Below, piece after piece: positions 40,801 to 48,488 of a DNA stretch of 64,000 nucleotides. Numbering within the stretch: position 1 is the stretch's first letter; every line of letters begins with the position of its first letter. The stretch comes from Nonomuraea turcica (GTDB taxonomy: Bacteria; Actinomycetota; Actinomycetes; Streptosporangiales; Streptosporangiaceae), in NCBI RefSeq assembly GCF_030718205.1, contig NZ_JAUZQF010000010.1, positions 248,001 through 312,000 of the forward strand, read 5' to 3'. The notes beneath the pieces were generated by a model. The model saw only the letters and a program-made list of their open reading frames with translations, did no database searches and was not told the origin of the DNA. The position numbers and the translations under genes are program-made.

Positions 40801-42022
40801 CGGCGACGGTCAGCGGCGTTCGCCAGCGCAGCCGGACCAGTGACAGCAGCCCGGCGACGCCGAGCGCCACGGGCAGCCTGACCAGAGCGTCGAACTTGTG
40901 CAGGTTGCGGAAGACGGCGAGCGGGCCGTCCAGCAACTCGACCATGAGCTCGTGGTGCGGCGTGCCCGGGTGGCCCGTCGTGATGACGGCGACGCCGCAC
41001 AGCAGGCTGATCAGGAGAAAGGGCCGCTCGGGCAGCCTGCGGAGGGTGAGGCCGGCGAAGCCGAGCGCCGCCACGGCCGCGGTGACCACGATCAGCCACG
41101 GGACCGTGGACTGCTGGTTGGCGTCGGGCAGCCAGGTCTGCCCGTCCACCGTCAGGAAGCTGAGCCAGCTCGACGTCCCGCGCAGCGCGTTGACCAGCGA
41201 CGTGACGCCGGTCGTCGCGCTGGCCGTCTCGATGAAGGGCAGGAAGGAGAAGATGTAGCCGCCCAGCGTCAGCAGCGGGGCGGCCCACCACATCGACGCC
41301 AAGGCGATGAGCGCCAGCCACCATGCGGTCAGCCGCCACTTCTCCAGCCCGCCGCGCCTGGTGAGCAGGTACAACAGCGGGACGACGAGGACGGCGGCCT
41401 CGGCCACGGCGTTGACTCCGCCGCAGAAGAGGAAGGCGAGCGCGGACAACGCGGCCGCCCGGCGCGGTGACAACTCCCGCCTGGCCCCTTTGACCAGGGG
41501 GAGAACAATCCACGGCAGGACGGCGCTAGGCAGGAACTCCGAGGAGTTGATGCCGATGAGCGCCTGGGCGTGCGGCGCGAGCGCGTACACGAAGCCGGCA
41601 ACCACGCGGGTGAGCGGGCCGCCGATGCCGAACGCGCGGGCCAGCTGGACCACGCCGAGGAACGCGGTGCACAACACCAGCGACATCCACAACCGCTGGA
41701 CCGTCCAGGCCTCCATGCCGAGTTCGAGGCCGAGCGCGTAGAACGGGCCCATCGGAAAGAGGTAGCCGTAGGCCTGGTTCTGCAGGTGGCCGAAGTAGGC
41801 GCCGTCCCAGAGGTGCAGGGCCCGGCCGAGGAAGCCCAGCGGGTTGACCGCCATGTCGAGCTTGGTCTCGGGGATGATCTTCTCGGTCGAGGTGTTGAAC
41901 GCGATGGCGCCGAGCAGGAGGCAGGATGCGAGCAGTCGCAGCCTGTGTCTGATCCGTGTCTCGTAGCTCTCGGCTGTGGACTCCGCGAGCTCCCCCCGGA
42001 GTCCAGGCGAGGCTTGGGTCAC
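37871..42022 (-). CDS. aftD: Alpha-(1->3)-arabinofuranosyltransferase AftD
   Basis: A 1383-residue membrane glycosyltransferase of the AftD (DUF3367) family, close to the roughly 1400 residues of the mycobacterial enzyme. An N-terminal GT-C domain has about eleven helices, with LDMAVNPLGFLGRALHLWDG in the first large outer loop. The middle is a long extracytoplasmic section with discoidin-like carbohydrate-binding modules (WRSTGWNGAVGEWLEVAFTQ and KTAWFADPLDPRPTLSVEL). Further helices close the C terminus. It transfers arabinofuranose from decaprenyl-phospho-arabinose. GTG at 42022 is preferred because it overlaps the upstream stop as GTGA. The partner genes for donor synthesis are in the same window. 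Confidence 0.92.
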   Translation of the reverse strand: MTQASPGLRGELAESTAESYETRIRHRLRLLASCLLLGAIAFNTSTEKIIPETKLDMAVNPLGFLGRALHLWDGAYFGHLQNQAYGYLFPMGPFYALGLELGMEAWTVQRLWMSLVLCTAFLGVVQLARAFGIGGPLTRVVAGFVYALAPHAQALIGINSSEFLPSAVLPWIVLPLVKGARRELSPRRAAALSALAFLFCGGVNAVAEAAVLVVPLLYLLTRRGGLEKWRLTAWWLALIALASMWWAAPLLTLGGYIFSFLPFIETASATTGVTSLVNALRGTSSWLSFLTVDGQTWLPDANQQSTVPWLIVVTAAVAALGFAGLTLRRLPERPFLLISLLCGVAVITTGHPGTPHHELMVELLDGPLAVFRNLHKFDALVRLPVALGVAGLLSLVRLRWRTPLTVAAAGLMGLSTLPILYAGLAPAGGFTAIPDYWKQTISWLGRNAGDGMVLAVPGAKRGEYLWGRPLDEPLQALSQGRWATHTIVPWGSAGISRLMAAIDERLSAGEGSAGLTATLRRMGVTYLVVRNDLDRATIGTAWPIRVHQALEDSPGISLAAQMGPGVGIGQYGKAAAWVDQPYHAVEIYKVADAAPLVGTVEATRPLRVGGAPEALLDLAEQGLLDDDRPVLLNDDQGQVEVPAGDTVLTDTLRRRELSYPDLRRNASATLTADEPFRGDLPSNDILDPGWEKYLATATLTGIAKVTASSSEADVTASPRSREPARQPFAALDGDRRTSWRSTGWNGAVGEWLEVAFTQPLTVGTIKVAFENAPIGPPPSEVAVETDTGSLRQRVRATADPQELVVPSGPISRLRVKVTATGYEPQSRLGSRVGITELAIPGVQAGRSITVPDPGAASGEPVSVAVSRTGDVPGCVKGSVAWSCAKGHEVLGDDGNGFDRSFTVRKDGSYAVSGRAVLTERTAIERLSTLPGDAIKVQASSTAVEHGAAAGRWAFDGDPKTAWFADPLDPRPTLSVELARRTRLSQIRVVTPDSYLGAPPIRVTIRAEGGVRQSWVGKDGLIRFPAMEAQKVKLEFGASGGRSIEISDIAFPGVRPLGALTGFPLRMPCGFGPTLTIDGDAVHTEVVDGTLNDVVIGKPITFRSCEPQRLAAGQSRMSVRPGEPYRIESAIVRPQPGVRAVPLDMNPVDMNDVAVQSWDAAERVVKVGVTVDSYLVVNENFNAGWRAKLGAVELKPVRLDGWRQAWFLPEYTVGTVTLTYEPDGAYRAGLAAGGALALLVALLALARTGLPPRHLAPIRPARLRPAHVLPFAVALGFWVGGPAGAGVVGVVCALGTRLRPLREAEHGRLRTRGRLLLGPPAGVVLYLAAAVLVAVGVGGLWPQLLCLPLLAQLLAEVPARRAPAKRIEIPVPVAAGGPTMTSVS

Positions 42023-43233
42023 TGATAGGCTCCGCCGCAATCTTGGAGTTTTGCCAGGATAAGTCCGGTTATGCTAGCCCCCGTTCGAGCCCACGTAAAT
42101 TCCCGCGCCCAGGCGCGGCAGGCGTCGGCCACCTCCGTCCGGCGGGCCGGGTCCGACAACTCCTTGAGCGCGCGTTCGACGACGTCCGGCAGGGTCTCCC
42201 CCTCACGCACGAGCCATCCGGTGACGCCGTGGCGTACGGAGTCGCGCAGCCCCGCCACGTCGTAGGCCACCGTCGGCACCCCGAGCGCGGCGGCTTCGAT
42301 CACGGTCAGCCCCCAGCCCTCGAACTCCGAGGCCGTCACATTGAGCCGCGCCGCGGCGAGCAGCGCGTTCTTGCGTTCCTCTGGCAGGAATCCGTGCAGC
42401 ACGACCCGCCCGCACAGCCCCTTGTCCGCGACCTGCCTGGCCAGCGGGCCCTGTTCGGGTCCGCGCCCGATGACGTGCACGGTCAGCCGCGGCCAGGCGG
42501 CGTGCAAATCGGCGGCCAGGTCGACGACCCGCTCGATGCGCTTGTGCCCGACCAGGCGCCCGGCGTACACGATCGCGGGGTCGCCATGGCCGGGCTCCGG
42601 CGGCCCGCCCTCGGGCGCGGCGCAGCCGTTGGGCACGATGGCGATCGCCGCGAGCCAGCGCAGCCTCTTGACCAGCTCCTGCTTGGACGACTCCGAGACC
42701 GTGATCGTCAGGCAGTTGCGGTAGAGCAGCCGGGCGACGGGCCCCTCGATGAAGCAGCCGATCCTGGCCAGCCACTGCGGGAGGAAGGCGTGAAACTGCC
42801 GGTCGTGGACGTGGTGCACGAGGCAGAGCACGGGGGTGCGGCGGCGTACCACGAGCGGTGAGAAGAAGGGGATGCCGTTCATCGTGTCGATCACGATGTC
42901 GACCGAGCGCCTGTGGAACAGGAGCCAGAGCGGCACCAGCAGGTAGACGAGATAGGGGTTGCCCATCCTCCGCACCTGGATGCCTTCCAGGGTCTCGGCG
43001 GGACGCTGCCCCCGCTGGCGGCCGGTCACGAAGACGACCGAGGCTCCCTGGGCCAGCAGGAACCGGCTGACCTGCCAGGCGTACTCCTCTGCGCCGCCGG
43101 CGGTCGACTGCCGGGGCTCGCGAAAATTCAGCATGGCGACGCGGACCCCCGCGAGCGGCTGCTCGTCCCCCGATGAATAGGTCAGCGCTGCCAGGCCTGC
43201 CGCCTCGGCCCGGTGTTCACCGGTAAAGACCAC
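42019..43233 (-). CDS. Family 4 glycosyltransferase (Rv0225-like)
   Basis: A 404-residue GT-B enzyme. The N-terminal domain has REPRQSTAGGAEEYAWQVSRF. The C-terminal domain has VYAGRLVGHKRIERVVDLAAD and the family EX7E motif in SEFEGWGLTVIEAAALGVPTV. It uses a nucleotide-sugar donor with a retaining mechanism. The start is judged GTG at 43233, because GAGGAG lies five bases upstream; the GTG at 43239 has that sequence directly abutting. It precedes AftD on the same strand with a GTGA overlap. A small exported-protein gene lies just upstream. Confidence 0.88.
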   Translation of the reverse strand: MVFTGEHRAEAAGLAALTYSSGDEQPLAGVRVAMLNFREPRQSTAGGAEEYAWQVSRFLLAQGASVVFVTGRQRGQRPAETLEGIQVRRMGNPYLVYLLVPLWLLFHRRSVDIVIDTMNGIPFFSPLVVRRRTPVLCLVHHVHDRQFHAFLPQWLARIGCFIEGPVARLLYRNCLTITVSESSKQELVKRLRWLAAIAIVPNGCAAPEGGPPEPGHGDPAIVYAGRLVGHKRIERVVDLAADLHAAWPRLTVHVIGRGPEQGPLARQVADKGLCGRVVLHGFLPEERKNALLAAARLNVTASEFEGWGLTVIEAAALGVPTVAYDVAGLRDSVRHGVTGWLVREGETLPDVVERALKELSDPARRTEVADACRAWAREFTWARTGASITGLILAKLQDCGGAYQ

Positions 43234-43319
43234 CGTCACTCCTCGTCAGCGGGCGTGCGGGCATGGCGGAGCCACACTCCGTGCTGCTGAGCTGGTATGG
43301 CCCCGTCAAGCGGGGAGGA

Positions 43320-43451
43320 TCACCTGGTGCCGTAGTTGTAGAGCGGCTGGTTCGGCGGGGTCAGCGAAGGTGACGCCACATTCACCACGGCAACGGAAGC
43401 ACCGACCGCCAGCAGAGCTCCGATGGCCAAGGCCACGAGAAGTCGCAACAA
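43320..43451 (-). CDS. 43-residue exported/membrane protein (DUF2613-like), TTG start
   Basis: A very short coding sequence, missed if only ATG or GTG is allowed. It reads MLRLLVALAI GALLAVGASV AVVNVASPSL TPPNQPLYNY GTR, with one hydrophobic segment and a short outer tail. TTG at 43449-43451 is supported by a perfect GGAAGGAG seven bases upstream; the only nearby GTG is out of frame. By length, hydrophobic anchor, LYxYG-type end and position just before a GT4-AftD operon it resembles DUF2613 small exported proteins. One such gene (Rv0236A) sits next to AftD in mycobacteria, as I recall. Its role is unknown. Confidence 0.7.
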   Translation of the reverse strand: MLRLLVALAIGALLAVGASVAVVNVASPSLTPPNQPLYNYGTR

Positions 43452-43491
43452 CTGAGCACTCCTTCCGATCGGTGGCGCAGTGTGCCGAGAC

Positions 43492-43505
43492 TAGAACGTG
43501 TTCCG
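43492..43505. promoter_or_regulatory. KstR-like AAC-n2-GTT palindrome
   Basis: TAGAACGTGTTCCG matches TnnAACnnGTTnn except the last position, and GAAC-GT-GTTC has perfect arms. It is 41 bases upstream of the TTG start of the small exported-protein gene, in the gap before the GT4-AftD operon. Confidence 0.5.
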
Positions 43506-43575
43506 GCTTGAATCCATAAGATTGGTCAAACCGTGATAAAGCAAGTTACTCTCTGGTATATCACGAAACGCCGGG

Positions 43576-45054
43576 TCAACGCCGCAGCAAGTGGAGCTCT
43601 TGGCCGCGGAAAATGGTCTTGAAGCCGGCCACCTCAAGCAGGAACCCGTTCTGACTTGCCGGCGCCAGGACGTACCTGACGGGCAGCCGAGCGTGATCAC
43701 CGGCGGCCAGGAGCTCGCCTGCGCGCCGGTTGAGCGGGTCCTCGCCGAGCACCCGCAGCCGGCCGCCGTCCGGCAGCCCGACGTACAGCGAGTCGTCCCA
43801 GACGACCCGGCGCTCGAAGAGCTTCGTGGCCGGGTCCAGCACGATTCGGCCGCCGTTCCAGGCGAAGGCACGGTGCGCGCCCCAGGGCAGCGACAGCAGC
43901 GCTCCAGGGACGGGGTCGGCGTTGACGATCCGCTGCACGGCTGTCCACTCCGGCGGGTACGTGACCGCCGCCAGCCGCCCGAACCCCCCGAACGCGAGCG
44001 TGGGCAGCACCAGCACCGGCGCCACGATCCCGACCAGTGCGGGCGCCCCCTCCTTCAAGGCCGCGGCCAGGCCGACCGCGACCAGGAGGGCGAGCGGCGC
44101 GAGATAGACCTGGCCGTCGCGCAGCGGCCCGAATCCCGGCCAGAGGGCGATGAGCCACTTGAGCGCCTCGCGGCCGGCCGTGAACGCCCCCAGCGCCGCC
44201 AGGCAGAGCCCGGCCGCCGCGGCCACGGCCAACCCGCCCCACCACGCCGGCCGGTCCTGGGCGGCGCGGAGCCGTACGTAGCCGAAGACGCCCACCGCGA
44301 CCAGGAGCAGGCGCGCGGTAGCGAGCCACCACGACTCCTGGCCGGGCAGCCCGGCGTCAGCGCTCCAGATGCCGCCCAGGGAGAGCAGGCTGCCCACGAC
44401 GCCGAAGGGCCCGTCGGCGCGCGCCGCGAACGCGTCGACCCCCGCCGGGTCCGTCACCGCACCCGAGGCCAGCGCGGGAACCGCCCACGGCAGGCTGAAC
44501 ACGATCAGGATCGCGGCGACCACCGGCACTGCGCGGCGCGTGACGGCGATCGGCATCAGGGTGAGCGCCGAGACCAGCATGGCCTGGAACCCGCCGATCG
44601 CCGCGGGGAGCAGCGCCAGGGCGAGCCGGGTCCAGTGCATGCCCACGGCCCGCACCGCCCACGGCAGGCCGGCCACGCCGAGCAGCAGCGCCCACTGGCC
44701 GAGCATGAGCCGCTGCGCCAGATAGATGTTCCACGCGTAGCAGGCGGCCGCGACCAGCCGCGCCAGCCTGCGCTCCGGCGGCACCAGCGCCGCCGCGCCG
44801 GTCGCGGCCAGCACGAAGATCGCGACCAGCATGCCCTTCTGCACGATCTCCACGGGCAGCATCTGGGACAGCAGCGCCACGACCACGTCGCTGGGCACGG
44901 CACGGGGGAGGCCGCCGCTGTCGGGCAGGAGCGGCGGGTCGGGCACGAAGAGCAGGTCGTAGCGGAGCACCAGCCCCCAGCCCAAGGCCGGCCCCAGCGC
45001 CAGGACCGCCAGCACCACACCCAGGAGCACGGGTGACGACCGGTCGACAGTCAC
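43576..45054 (-). CDS. Polytopic membrane protein, Rv0226c-like
   Basis: A 492-residue membrane protein with about eleven helices. Examples are LLGVVLAVLALGPALGWGLVL at the N terminus and LALLPAAIGGFQAMLVSALTL. An outer segment YPPEWTAVQRIVNADPVPGA precedes a soluble C-terminal tail ending GQELHLLRR. It resembles a conserved transmembrane protein that neighbours the GT4 and methyltransferase genes in mycobacteria; the function is unknown, possibly glycan assembly. The GTG at 45054 is preferred over in-frame starts at 45084 and 45120, because those would lie inside a hairpin that looks like the upstream gene's terminator. Confidence 0.72.
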   Translation of the reverse strand: MTVDRSSPVLLGVVLAVLALGPALGWGLVLRYDLLFVPDPPLLPDSGGLPRAVPSDVVVALLSQMLPVEIVQKGMLVAIFVLAATGAAALVPPERRLARLVAAACYAWNIYLAQRLMLGQWALLLGVAGLPWAVRAVGMHWTRLALALLPAAIGGFQAMLVSALTLMPIAVTRRAVPVVAAILIVFSLPWAVPALASGAVTDPAGVDAFAARADGPFGVVGSLLSLGGIWSADAGLPGQESWWLATARLLLVAVGVFGYVRLRAAQDRPAWWGGLAVAAAAGLCLAALGAFTAGREALKWLIALWPGFGPLRDGQVYLAPLALLVAVGLAAALKEGAPALVGIVAPVLVLPTLAFGGFGRLAAVTYPPEWTAVQRIVNADPVPGALLSLPWGAHRAFAWNGGRIVLDPATKLFERRVVWDDSLYVGLPDGGRLRVLGEDPLNRRAGELLAAGDHARLPVRYVLAPASQNGFLLEVAGFKTIFRGQELHLLRR

Positions 45055-45066
45055 CGAGCACCGCCT

Positions 45067-45100
45067 CTCCCCTGCCCCGGACATTCCAGGCACAGGGGAG
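45067..45100. terminator. Hairpin after the acyl-CoA dehydrogenase gene
   Basis: CTCCCCTG and CAGGGGAG form an eight-base perfect stem around an 18-base loop, 26 bases beyond the acyl-CoA dehydrogenase stop at 45126. It could end that transcript before the next gene on the same strand. No T-run follows. Confidence 0.5.
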
Positions 45101-45125
45101 CGTAACCGCCGTAGCGTCACATGCG

Positions 45126-47303
45126 TTACTTGCCGGGCTCAGGGTCCCTCGGCAGGCCGAGCATCCGCTCGCCGATGATGTTGAGCTGCACCTCCGTGGT
45201 GCCGCCGTAGATCGTCATGGCCCTGGTGGCCAGCACCGCCCGGGTCCAGTAGCCGGCGTCGCCGAGCTTGGCGTCGGCCGCCGTCGTGGCGGCGGCGCCC
45301 AGCAACTCCACGGCCGTCTCGGAGACGTGCTGGGCGTGGGAGGTGGACAGCAGCTTGCGTACGGAGGCGTCCGCGCCCGGCTCGTTCCCCGCAAGCTGCT
45401 TGAGCGTGACCCGCAGCGAGAGCGCGTTGATCGAGTGGCCCTCGCAGACGACCGCCGCCACCGTCTGCGCCTCGGCCGGCGTCAGCTCGCGGCCGAGCCG
45501 CCCGATGAGGCCGAGCAAGTCGGGCACGGACGCGCCGGTGCCGCCCGAGCCGGACGACAGCGAGACGCGCTCGTTGGACAGCGTGTTGCGGGCGACCTTC
45601 CAGCCCTCGCCGACCTCGCCCACGACCAGGTCGTCGGGGATGAAGACGTCGTCGAGGAAGACCTCGTTGAACAGGTTCTCGCCGGTCATCTCGGTCAGCG
45701 GCCTGACGGTGACGCCGGGGGCCTTCATGTCGACCAGGAAGTAGGTGATGCCCTCGTGCTTGGTGCCCTCGCTGGAGTTGCGGGCGATGCAGATGCCCCA
45801 CTCGGCCACGTGGGCGACCGAGGTCCAGATCTTCTGCCCGGTGAGCTTCCAGCCGCCCTCGACCTTCTCGGCCTTCATCTGCAGCGAGGCCAGGTCGGAT
45901 CCCGCGCCGGGCTCGGAGAACAGCTGGCACCAGATCATCTCACCACTGAGCGTCTTGGGCAGGAAACGCTCCTGCTGCTCGGGGGTGCCGTACACGGCGA
46001 TGGACGGCACCACCCACGCGCCGATGATCAGCGCGGGTGTGCGGACCTTGGCGGCCTTGAGCTCCTGTGCGATCAGGACCTGCTCCAGCGGCTTGGCGTC
46101 GCGACCCCACGGCTTGGGCAGGTGGGGCATGACGAAGCCGCGCGCGGCCAGCGCCCGCTTCTGCTCCTTGCCCTCGAGCCGGGCGATCTCCGCGATCTCG
46201 GCGCGGATGCCTTCGCGCAGCTCTTCCGCGTCCTCCGGCAGGTCGATCTCCATGTCGCGGGAGACGCCCTGGAGTGCCAGCGAGGCCACCGTGGCGGCCC
46301 ACTCGGCCGACGAGCCGAGCAGGGCGCGCAGGGTGAGCGCGCGGCGGTAGTAGAGGTGCACGTCGTGCTCGAAGGTGTAGCCGATGCCGCCGAACGTCTG
46401 GATGGCGTCCTTGGCGCACTGGACCGCGGCGTCGGGGGCCATCACGCCGGCGATGGCGGCGGCGTAGTCCAACTCTTTCCCTTGCGCACGGGTGGCGTCC
46501 CACACCGTGGCGCGCGCCTGTTCCAGCGCGACCAGCATGCGGGAGAGCTTGTGCTTGATGCCCTGGAACTGCCCGATCGGGCGGCCGAACTGCACGCGGA
46601 CCTTCGCGTAGTCCGCCGCGGCGGACAGGCACCAGGAGGCCAGGCCCGTGGCCTCGGCGCCGAGCAGGATCGCGGCGAGGTTGCGTACGTCGGAGCCCTG
46701 AACGCCGCCCAGAATGCCCTCGGCGGGCACGGCCAACTCCGACAGCTCGACCTTGGCCACCGGCCTGGTCAGATCGAGGGACTTGATCTCGGTGACGGTG
46801 GCGGAGGAGGCGTCGATGAGGATCCACTCCTCGCCCTCGGCCGTGGCGACCGGCAACACCAGCGCGTCGGCCAGCGAGCCGCCGAGCACGGGCTCGGCCG
46901 TGCCGGAGACGACGAGGGAGCCGTCCTCGGCAAGGGTGCCGCGCAAGTCGCCGGTCAGCGCGACGGCGCCGGTGCGGGTGCCGTCGGCGAACGATTCGAG
47001 GTGCTCGGGGCGCTTCGACGCGTTGATCACGGCGCTGGCCAGCACGGTCGGCACATAGGGGCCGGGGGCCACACGCTCGGCCAGGGCTTCGACGGCCACC
47101 GCCGTCTCCAGCAGCCCGTAGCCGGAGCCGCCGTATTCCTCGGGCACGTGCAGGCCGAGCAGCCCCTGCTCGGCGAGGCCGGCCCAGAACGGCGGACGCC
47201 CGTCCGAACCGGCGCGCGCGAGCTCCGAGGGGATGTTCCGCTCGGCCCAGCCGCTCACCGACTCGCGGAGCGCCTCATGCTCCTCGCTCAACCCGATCGC
47301 CAT
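45126..47303 (-). CDS. Double-length acyl-CoA dehydrogenase
   Basis: A 725-residue protein with two acyl-CoA dehydrogenase modules in tandem. The N-terminal half starts IGLSEEHEALRESVSGWAERN and contains IQTFGGIGYTFEHDVHLYYRRA. The C-terminal half includes WCQLFSEPGAGSDLASLQMKAEK and ends with TIYGGTTEVQLNIIGERMLGLPR. Length and layout fit FadE6/FadE22/FadE34-type fused dehydrogenases, in which one protein supplies both dimer halves; FadE34 acts on sterol side-chain acyl-CoAs. The ATG at 47303 has GGAGG upstream. A degenerate AGAA-n5-TTCT palindrome lies about 40 bases before it. Which half is catalytically active is not clear by reading. Confidence 0.88.
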   Translation of the reverse strand: MAIGLSEEHEALRESVSGWAERNIPSELARAGSDGRPPFWAGLAEQGLLGLHVPEEYGGSGYGLLETAVAVEALAERVAPGPYVPTVLASAVINASKRPEHLESFADGTRTGAVALTGDLRGTLAEDGSLVVSGTAEPVLGGSLADALVLPVATAEGEEWILIDASSATVTEIKSLDLTRPVAKVELSELAVPAEGILGGVQGSDVRNLAAILLGAEATGLASWCLSAAADYAKVRVQFGRPIGQFQGIKHKLSRMLVALEQARATVWDATRAQGKELDYAAAIAGVMAPDAAVQCAKDAIQTFGGIGYTFEHDVHLYYRRALTLRALLGSSAEWAATVASLALQGVSRDMEIDLPEDAEELREGIRAEIAEIARLEGKEQKRALAARGFVMPHLPKPWGRDAKPLEQVLIAQELKAAKVRTPALIIGAWVVPSIAVYGTPEQQERFLPKTLSGEMIWCQLFSEPGAGSDLASLQMKAEKVEGGWKLTGQKIWTSVAHVAEWGICIARNSSEGTKHEGITYFLVDMKAPGVTVRPLTEMTGENLFNEVFLDDVFIPDDLVVGEVGEGWKVARNTLSNERVSLSSGSGGTGASVPDLLGLIGRLGRELTPAEAQTVAAVVCEGHSINALSLRVTLKQLAGNEPGADASVRKLLSTSHAQHVSETAVELLGAAATTAADAKLGDAGYWTRAVLATRAMTIYGGTTEVQLNIIGERMLGLPRDPEPGK

Positions 47304-47336
47304 TGCTCATCCTCCAGCCAGGTCCGAGTCATGCCC

Positions 47337-47349
47337 AGAACCATATTCT
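47337..47349. promoter_or_regulatory. AGAA-CCATA-TTCT inverted repeat
   Basis: A 4-5-4 inverted repeat 34 bases upstream of the acyl-CoA dehydrogenase start. It has the AGAAC/GTTCT feel of the cluster motifs but a spacing longer by one, so it is at best a degenerate copy. Confidence 0.3.
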
Positions 47350-47372
47350 AGAGGATGCTTCTGACTCCCTGG

Positions 47373-48362
47373 CTAGAGCGGGCGAACCTGCAGGGCGAGG
47401 GTGTTCAGATCGCGCCAGCGTGCCTTGTTCGACTCGGGGATCGAGGCCATGAGCATCGCCGGCTTGGTCTTGCCCACCTCGACCACCGTCACCATGGCCT
47501 GCGCGACCTCCTGCTCGCCGTCGTTGGTGTAGGTCACCTTGTAGCCGAGCGTCCAGCCCTTGCCGAGCGGGATCTTCTTGGAGGCGGTCCACTCGACCGT
47601 GGCGCCCTTGGGGTATTGGGTGCGGATGCTCCAGCGGACGGCCTGGGTGGCGATCTCCCGGTAGTCGGCGTCCGAGCTGGGCTTCTTCTCGGGCGACTCG
47701 CCGGGATACATCGCCGAGGCGATCAGCGTGAACGGCATCTCGACCTTGCCGATCCGCTGCGCGATCGAGTACGGCGGGTAGGACCTGGCCTTCCACGGCG
47801 AGGCCAGCCGCGGATAGCTGATCCCGGACTTGGTGTCCGTGATGGTGCCGGTGACCAGGGACGCCGTGCCCGAAAGGTTCTTGTACGCCTTGCTCTCCGG
47901 CACCGGCGGCAACACGATCGGGCTCTCGCTGACGGTCGGGCTGGGCGAGGCCGCCGTGGGCGTGGCCGACGACGTCGGTATGGGGGCGACGCGGACGACC
48001 TGCTCGCCCGGCTGGTTGTTGGTCGGCACGTCCCCGGAGAAGACCACGAAGATCAGCCCGACCGCCAGGACGGTGGCGAGGATGGCGCCGAACAGGTAGA
48101 CGACCTTGATCGGCAGGTCCCCGATGCGGCGGGCCGGGGGCTCAGGCGGCAGCACCGGCGGCATGGGCGGCAAGGGTGGCTGCTGCACCGGCGGCCGGAT
48201 GGGAGGCCCGCTCGGGGGCGGGGTTGAGGGCTTGATCGGCACAGAATTCCCCGGCGCCGGAGGGCGAGGGATCCTGATCGTCTCCTCCGCAGGCAGGACG
48301 ACCTTGCGGAACGGGGTGGTGGGTGAATCGAAGGAAGGTTTCTGGTCGCCGACGTCCGCCAT
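47373..48362 (-). CDS. Proline-rich single-pass membrane protein
   Basis: A 329-residue protein with a cytoplasmic N terminus of about 80 residues that is very Pro-rich (PPSGPPIRPPVQQPPLPPMP). One transmembrane helix follows (VVYLFGAILATVLAVGLIFVV), then a Ser/Thr/Pro linker. The outer domain of about 180 residues includes GISYPRLASPWKARSYPPYS and QAVRWSIRTQYPKGATVEW. I do not recognise the outer domain. The gene resembles membrane-anchored lipoprotein-like sensors of unknown function in actinomycetes. It lies upstream of the acyl-CoA dehydrogenase gene on the same strand (69-base gap), but nothing else links them. The divergent neighbour is an HtrA-type protease. Confidence 0.6.
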   Translation of the reverse strand: MADVGDQKPSFDSPTTPFRKVVLPAEETIRIPRPPAPGNSVPIKPSTPPPSGPPIRPPVQQPPLPPMPPVLPPEPPARRIGDLPIKVVYLFGAILATVLAVGLIFVVFSGDVPTNNQPGEQVVRVAPIPTSSATPTAASPSPTVSESPIVLPPVPESKAYKNLSGTASLVTGTITDTKSGISYPRLASPWKARSYPPYSIAQRIGKVEMPFTLIASAMYPGESPEKKPSSDADYREIATQAVRWSIRTQYPKGATVEWTASKKIPLGKGWTLGYKVTYTNDGEQEVAQAMVTVVEVGKTKPAMLMASIPESNKARWRDLNTLALQVRPL

Positions 48363-48413
48363 GGCCTTGAGGTTACGTCACTACAGAGAGGGATAATTCC
48401 CCTACTCCCCCTG

Positions 48414-48428
48414 CAGAATCTAATTCTG
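48414..48428. promoter_or_regulatory. Inverted repeat CAGAAT-CTA-ATTCTG
   Basis: A perfect 6-3-6 palindrome in the 126-base gap between the divergent membrane-protein gene (start 48362) and the HtrA-type protease gene (start 48489). Its place between two divergent envelope genes suggests an operator; no regulator is identified. Confidence 0.4.
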
Positions 48429-48488
48429 TAAGGTCAGCGGATATTCCGTGAAGCGTATCTTTCCAGGTGAGCTGGGCAGGGACCTCCC

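Noticed and set aside
38108..40843. Long open frame (911 codons) antisense to aftD
   Set aside because: Its composition is repetitive and domain-free; the minus-strand AftD frame is complete with helices and binding modules.
45033..47351. Open frame of 772 codons antisense to the acyl-CoA dehydrogenase
   Set aside because: It is a mirror of the real gene with no recognisable motif.
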